A stretch of 42,480 bases of DNA from DASRDU01 sp035560235 (GTDB lineage Bacteria > Acidobacteriota > Blastocatellia > RBC074), in contig DATMAG010000038.1 in the NCBI GenBank assembly GCA_035560235.1, positions 1 to 42,480 of the forward strand. The letters run 5' to 3'. Numbering within the stretch: the first letter of the stretch is position 1; each line of letters opens with the position of its first letter. A model generated the notes under the pieces. It worked only from the letters and a program-made list of their open reading frames with translations. It was not told the origin of the DNA and did no database searches. This document shows, piece by piece, positions 39,491 through 42,480 of the stretch. Position numbers and translations under genes: made by a program.

Positions 39491-39723
39491 CACGCGGCCT
39501 CCCGCAGATGCGCCGTCGCCGTCCGGCAGTCCACGCGGTCACAGACGGTGCGGTGCGGATCGGCGTCCAGGTAATGCGTCAGAAAAAGGCGGTCGCAGAC
39601 GATGCAGCGCCGCTTCGTGTAAGTGGTGTGCGCGCCCTCGGCCCGGCACCTGTCGCAGATCACGTTGTCGCCCGTGTGGTCGTCGCCGCAGCGCGGGCAT
39701 TGAGGAATGATTGCGAAGTTCAT
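39490..39723 (-). CDS. Zinc-ribbon protein with four CxxC-type knuckles
   Basis: 77 residues with Cys pairs CPRCGDD, CDRCRAE, CIVCDRL and CDRVDC: two zinc ribbons. It is the first early gene after the cro-like regulator. Such proteins often bind DNA, RNA polymerase or RNA. A role in host takeover or early regulation is plausible but not shown. Confidence 0.6.
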   Translation of the reverse strand: MNFAIIPQCPRCGDDHTGDNVICDRCRAEGAHTTYTKRRCIVCDRLFLTHYLDADPHRTVCDRVDCRTATAHLREAA

Positions 39724-39788
39724 CTTCTTGCCTCTGACGTAAAAAGCCCCTGAAGGGAGAAGGGAGGGAGTCCGTTTGTCCGGTTCGT

Positions 39789-40049
39789 CTACGCTGCCCG
39801 CTGGCGATGCTCTTCGTTTCCACGCTCGTCTGAGCGTGGCCCCGTTGAAGCAGGCTCGAAGAGTTCCGCCATCTCAAGGCCGAGCGCTTCGGCAATGGCC
39901 GAAAGTGTGCCGATCTTTGGATTGGGGTTCTGGCCGTTGAAGATTCGGCAGATATTGGCCTGGTATATTCCTGTCATCTGCGCGATGTCTTTCTGTGAAA
40001 GCTTCAATGCAGCGGCGCGGGCACGTAACTTGTCATCTCTGTAAGTCAT
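39789..40049 (-). CDS. Cro-like XRE regulator
   Basis: 86 residues. XRE helix-turn-helix at about 7-64: LRARAAALKLSQKDIAQMTG, IYQANICRIFNGQNPNPKIG, TLSAIAEALGLEMAELFEP. The tail is short and charged, with no peptidase domain. It is the first gene of the leftward early operon and is divergent from the CI-like gene at 40177, the classic cro position. It presumably binds operators in the 127-bp region between them, starting with the palindrome at 40062-40082 just upstream of its own start. Confidence 0.85.
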   Translation of the reverse strand: MTYRDDKLRARAAALKLSQKDIAQMTGIYQANICRIFNGQNPNPKIGTLSAIAEALGLEMAELFEPASTGPRSDERGNEEHRQRAA

Positions 40050-40061
40050 TGCTCTTTCCTC

Positions 40062-40082
40062 TAAGAATAGAAAGATTTCTTA
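40062..40082. promoter_or_regulatory. Operator-like palindrome in the switch region
   Basis: TAAGAA-(9 bases)-TTCTTA, perfect 6-bp arms, located between the leftward promoter and the cro-like start, about where transcription begins. A direct repeat TCAAGA (40116 and 40128) lies between the two divergent promoters and may be part of another site. Confidence 0.5.
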
Positions 40083-40089
40083 CAGGAAT

Positions 40090-40119
40090 AGATTATGGCA
40101 GGTAAGGTTATGGTGTCAA
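40090..40119 (-). promoter_or_regulatory. Leftward early promoter
   Basis: On the minus strand TTGACA (40119-40114) and TAATCT (40095-40090) are 18 bp apart. The perfect -35 box and position upstream of the cro-like gene make it the likely start of the lytic programme. Confidence 0.75.
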
Positions 40120-40137
40120 GACTATTTTCAAGATAAA

Positions 40138-40165
40138 TTTTCACAACGGAATAATTGAATATAGT
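40138..40165 (+). promoter_or_regulatory. Rightward repressor promoter, probably leaderless transcript
   Basis: TTTTCA (40138-40143), 16-bp spacer, TATAGT (40160-40165). A start 8-12 bases downstream of the -10 would coincide with the GTG at 40177, and no ribosome site precedes that GTG. Leaderless translation is known for lambda cI from PRM. Confidence 0.5.
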
Positions 40166-40176
40166 AAATTGCTCAC

Positions 40177-40542
40177 GTGCCAGAGGAAACGCCCGCAAAA
40201 CTAGCTGATTTTTTAAGGGGTTATGTCGAAAAAGGCCATACCCTGAAGAGCATTGAGGAGCGCGCCCGCCTTAAAGGACACCAGCTTACTCAGGGTTATC
40301 TGAGCAAACTGATAAATGGCTATGCAGAAAACCCTTCGATTTCGATTGTGAAAGCGATTGCGGCTGGCGTGGGCTACGATATACAGGATTTGCTGCCATA
40401 CGTGTTTGATTACCAGCCGCGAGGCTCAGAGTCCGTGCAGCCTGATGAGCAACAATTGCTTGCTCGATTTCGCAGGATGAGTCGGACAGGACAGCAGGCC
40501 CTGTTGAAAGTGGCCGACTCTCTGGCCGGGATGGAGGAATAA
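40177..40542 (+). CDS. CI-like XRE repressor (no peptidase domain)
   Basis: 121 residues from a GTG. The first ~70 residues are an XRE domain: DFLRGYVEKGHTLKSIEERA, QLTQGYLSKLINGYAENPSI, SIVKAIAAGVGYDIQDLLPY. The rest (EQQLLARFRRMSRTGQQALL) is a short helical dimerisation-type tail common in small repressors. There is no S24 domain, so it cannot be inactivated by RecA-stimulated self-cleavage; release must use another route. Divergent from the cro-like gene. It is now the most likely lysogeny repressor, the S24-like one near base 141 being broken. Confidence 0.8.
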   Translation: MPEETPAKLADFLRGYVEKGHTLKSIEERARLKGHQLTQGYLSKLINGYAENPSISIVKAIAAGVGYDIQDLLPYVFDYQPRGSESVQPDEQQLLARFRRMSRTGQQALLKVADSLAGMEE

Positions 40543-40844
40543 TGAATCCGCTTGTTGTGACCATTGTGATTGCGCTCGGCACCTTCATTCTCGCCATCTT
40601 CGGCGCATCCTGGCTCAATCAGCAGGCGATGAACAAGCGCATTGACGACCTGCGCAGTTACCTTGATTCCCGCTTTGCCGGGCTGGAAGGCGCGCTCCGC
40701 GCTGAAATCAAAACCGTCGAAACCAGAATCGCAACCGGGCTGGAGGCCACGAACCAGCGGATTGATCGCGTCGAGGCCCGCCTCGACCGCATCGAGCGGC
40801 AACTCGATGAAATCTTCAAGCCCGTCCTGCCCGGACGCGGATAA
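40542..40844 (+). CDS. Single-TM coiled-coil membrane protein
   Basis: 100 residues; ATG at 40542 overlaps the repressor stop (TAATG) and has GGAGGAA upstream. N-terminal membrane helix (about 3-25, VVTIVIALGTFILAIFGASW), then a long coiled coil of repeats with ETRIATGLEATNQRIDRVEA and RLDRIERQL. The tail repeats resemble those of many bacterial membrane coiled-coil proteins. Coupled to the repressor, it is likely expressed in the lysogen. A superinfection-exclusion or membrane-sensing role is an inference. Confidence 0.7.
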   Translation: MNPLVVTIVIALGTFILAIFGASWLNQQAMNKRIDDLRSYLDSRFAGLEGALRAEIKTVETRIATGLEATNQRIDRVEARLDRIERQLDEIFKPVLPGRG

Positions 40845-40872
40845 CACAGCAGCCACGAAGGAGACTCAGCCG

Positions 40873-41532
40873 ATGAAGAGAGTGGTTCTCCTGCTTCTTT
40901 GCCTTCCATTGCTCACTGTCTCTGCACAGGAAGCAAAACTGCCGAAGGACATTGAGCATCGCTATGACAAATTCCGTGATCTCGACATCTGGTCAACGAA
41001 GCTGACAGACATCCCGATCAGATTCAGCGGCACATATGCAGCGACAGGTTTCAGCGCGGCATTCATCAAAGAGCAGGGCAAGCCCATCAGTCTTGTACAA
41101 CTGATCTTTCTGCCGGAAGCAGTGACAATCGCTGGCGGTTTTCAGCAGGGGGCAGCAGGTCTGCGAATTGAATCACGAAGCGGAAAACCTCACAGCGGCA
41201 AGCCATACTTCCGGCCAGATGCTGAAGTTATTCTCCTGATCGGCAGCGAGCGGATCACCCTGCCAAAGTCAGAGAAATCTTTTCCGCTGGCCGCCGATGG
41301 CTCTTATCAGGGCGAGAGCTTCGTTACTGTCCCGGCAGACGTGTTCTGCAGACTGGCTGAATCTGAAAGCTGGTCAATGATGATCGGTGATGTGATTGTC
41401 GGACTTGGAGACAAGGACGTGGTAAGTGATAAAAGCGAGAAGGTCGCGAAGCACTGGCGCAGCAGGGTACAGCCGCGCCTGATTGAGCTGAAGAAGTTAA
41501 TTGAAAGCCACAATGCAATGGTCAGGAACTAA
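40873..41532 (+). CDS. Secreted protein of unknown function, lysogen-expressed
   Basis: 219 residues from the ATG at 40873 with AAGGAG about ten bases upstream. Signal peptide MKRVVLLLLCLPLLTVSAQE. The mature part is beta-rich (DIPIRFSGTYAATGFSAAFI, EVILLIGSERITLPKSEKSF), has one Cys (DVFCRLAE) and ends in a helix (LIELKKLIESHNAM). Family not recognised. It follows the repressor and a membrane protein on the same strand, so all three may be co-transcribed in the lysogen, like lysogenic conversion genes. Confidence 0.7.
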   Translation: MKRVVLLLLCLPLLTVSAQEAKLPKDIEHRYDKFRDLDIWSTKLTDIPIRFSGTYAATGFSAAFIKEQGKPISLVQLIFLPEAVTIAGGFQQGAAGLRIESRSGKPHSGKPYFRPDAEVILLIGSERITLPKSEKSFPLAADGSYQGESFVTVPADVFCRLAESESWSMMIGDVIVGLGDKDVVSDKSEKVAKHWRSRVQPRLIELKKLIESHNAMVRN

Positions 41533-41554
41533 TATCTCTGAAGCTGACGAGACT

Positions 41555-41692
41555 ATGAGCGACAAACCGCAAACGCCCAGGCCGCCACCACCTCCGCCTC
41601 CTCCAAAGGACTCAGATCCGGGAGTGCCATTCAAGGGTGACAGACCGATACCCAGACCGCCAGCGCCACTCCCTCCAGCAAAAAAAGGATAG
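41555..41692 (+). CDS. 45-residue proline-rich protein
   Basis: ATG at 41555; MSDKPQTPRPPPPPPPPKDS, then DPGVPFKGDRPIPRPPAPLP, then PAKKG. It is nearly all Pro, Lys, Asp and Gly, thus disordered. Its 3' end overlaps the convergent membrane-protein gene by 62 bases. It has no strong ribosome site. Longer readings upstream overlap the previous gene. Possible partner or antagonist of the membrane protein; not a known family to me. Confidence 0.5.
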   Translation: MSDKPQTPRPPPPPPPPKDSDPGVPFKGDRPIPRPPAPLPPAKKG

Positions 41693-42134
41693 CGGCAATG
41701 GCGATAAACAGGCTGCGGCGCGCGGCAAGGGTTCGATTGGCTTCAAAGTGACCCCCTGCGTAATGAATGATGTTCTTCTTGAACTCCCATTCAGAGCAGT
41801 GGAGCAGTTCGCTGTAGATCAGCGAAGGGTGCAGCAGGATCACTCTGCCGTAAAATCGCGCAAACATTGACATCGAAATCGCAAGACCGAAGGCGACAAC
41901 GGCAATAATGAACCACTTTGAATTGAACGGAACACGGTTGGCGCTGGCGATTGGCGCGACGGGCAGACTGACTGTGATGCCAAGCGTCAGCAGCGACTGA
42001 GCGCGACTTTCTACCGTCTCCAGCCTTTTCAGTGCTGTTTCGTATGAACTGATAGCCAGATCATATGCCAGGCTGACTGCCGGATACTGGTCTTCCAGCC
42101 GCTGGCATTCTTCCTGTGTTTCGAGCAGTTGCAT
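41631..42134 (-). CDS. Membrane protein with N-terminal coiled coil (possible exclusion/effector protein)
   Basis: 167 residues. A helical N-terminus (1-45, LETQEECQRLEDQYPAVSLA) leads to hydrophobic segments at about 45-64, 74-92 (WFIIAVVAFGLAISMSMFAR) and 142-163 (LFIAIAAILFLLEGVALAVW). The cytosolic loop has a conserved-looking HPSLIYSELLHCSEWEFKKN stretch. The topology loosely recalls SLATT-type membrane effectors in bacterial defence systems, but I cannot confirm that family. AGGAG precedes the ATG. It sits in the repressor-side accessory region on the opposite strand to its neighbours, typical of a separately controlled superinfection-exclusion or defence gene. Confidence 0.65.
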   Translation of the reverse strand: MQLLETQEECQRLEDQYPAVSLAYDLAISSYETALKRLETVESRAQSLLTLGITVSLPVAPIASANRVPFNSKWFIIAVVAFGLAISMSMFARFYGRVILLHPSLIYSELLHCSEWEFKKNIIHYAGGHFEANRTLAARRSLFIAIAAILFLLEGVALAVWVSVCHP

Positions 42135-42333
42135 AAATTCTCCTGGCTGCTGAAGAAAGCCGCCTGTTTTAGCCGACGGTCATTGACATACAAATAATAC
42201 CTGAACCGGGTTTCTCCCGCACCCGGAACCAGGGCGGCGTGAATTGAAGCCAATTAATTAAGACTCTTTGGAACCAGACGGGGTGATCAGCGTAGAATAA
42301 GACCGTGCCCCCCAGGCTACCGGAGTTATTTTA

Positions 42334-42480
42334 ATGCTTATCCCCCAGCACTCAGTCGCTGATCGCTCGGCAACACGGATCGCTGAAATCACGACCTGGC
42401 TCAACATTCTGAACACAGCCAGCCAGTCCCTGCTTGAAATCGCCCGGGCGAGCGGCCTGACTTACAGCCTGGCTGTAAGT
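42334..42480 (+). CDS. Unknown gene cut by the window end (possible HTH N-terminus)
   Basis: ATG at 42334 with CGGAG about eight bases upstream; frame open to the last base (49 codons). The visible part is MLIPQHSVADRSATRIAEIT, then TWLNILNTASQSLLEIARAS, then GLTYSLAVS. The segment SLLEIARASGLTYSLAVS has the feel of a helix-turn-helix. A possible -10 box TAGAAT lies at 42293-42298. If the molecule is circular, this could be the missing N-terminal half of the S24-like repressor broken by the IS element at the other end of the window; that is speculation. The 199-bp gap before it holds a short inverted repeat (CCGGGT...ACCCGG, 42203-42223) and nothing else evident. Confidence 0.45.
   Translation, partial: MLIPQHSVADRSATRIAEITTWLNILNTASQSLLEIARASGLTYSLAVS

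Overview
This window looks like most of the genome of a temperate, siphovirus-type tailed phage (or a prophage) of a GC-rich soil bacterium, most likely an Acidobacteriota. The host clue is protein content: a TIGR03437-type secreted protein (a family best known from Solibacter and relatives) with a BACON-like domain, and a tail spike full of IPT/TIG repeats of the Acidobacteria type. No ribosomal or housekeeping gene is present, so the host call is an inference.

Layout. 1-140: tail end of an IS200/IS605-type TnpB element. It abuts the surviving 3' half of an S24/LexA-like repressor gene (141-387). 435-2140: a short lysogeny module with a promoter, an excisionase-like protein, a tyrosine integrase and an att site made of the 3' part of a tRNA-Lys(TTT) gene. 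2189-3996 (minus): lysis-type genes. 4014-24388 (minus): tail fibre, a 2150-residue chimeric spike, hub, minor tail protein, tape measure, tail assembly chaperone with a probable non-canonical frameshift, tube, connectors, HK97-fold capsid and protease. 24645-27379: an island of five genes wedged between protease and portal (two secreted proteins and three small regulatory-type genes, four of the five on the plus strand). 27376-31870 (minus): portal-MuF fusion, terminases and a DUF1778-like regulator. 31902-32054: a striking repeat array around a perfect 42-bp palindrome, beside the primase gene, and the best origin candidate. 32061-39723 (minus): replication and recombination genes (primase-helicase, PAPS-reductase-like PP-loop protein, RecT-like annealing protein, nuclease, several very small coupled genes). 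39789-40542: divergent Cro/CI-like switch. 40542-42480: accessory genes beside the repressor, including a convergently overlapping proline-rich/membrane protein pair, then a gene cut by the window end.

How it fits together. Nearly everything on the minus strand is one lytic programme read from the cro-like promoter near 40,119 through replication, packaging, head, tail and lysis to terminators near 2,160-2,190. Many neighbours overlap as ATGA or GTGA. Plus-strand genes are those expected in the lysogen: integrase module, repressor and accessory secreted or membrane proteins. Phage genes lie on both sides of the att core, and the tRNA 5' half is missing. The molecule is therefore either unintegrated (circular) here or a junction between two elements that used the same tRNA-Lys site.
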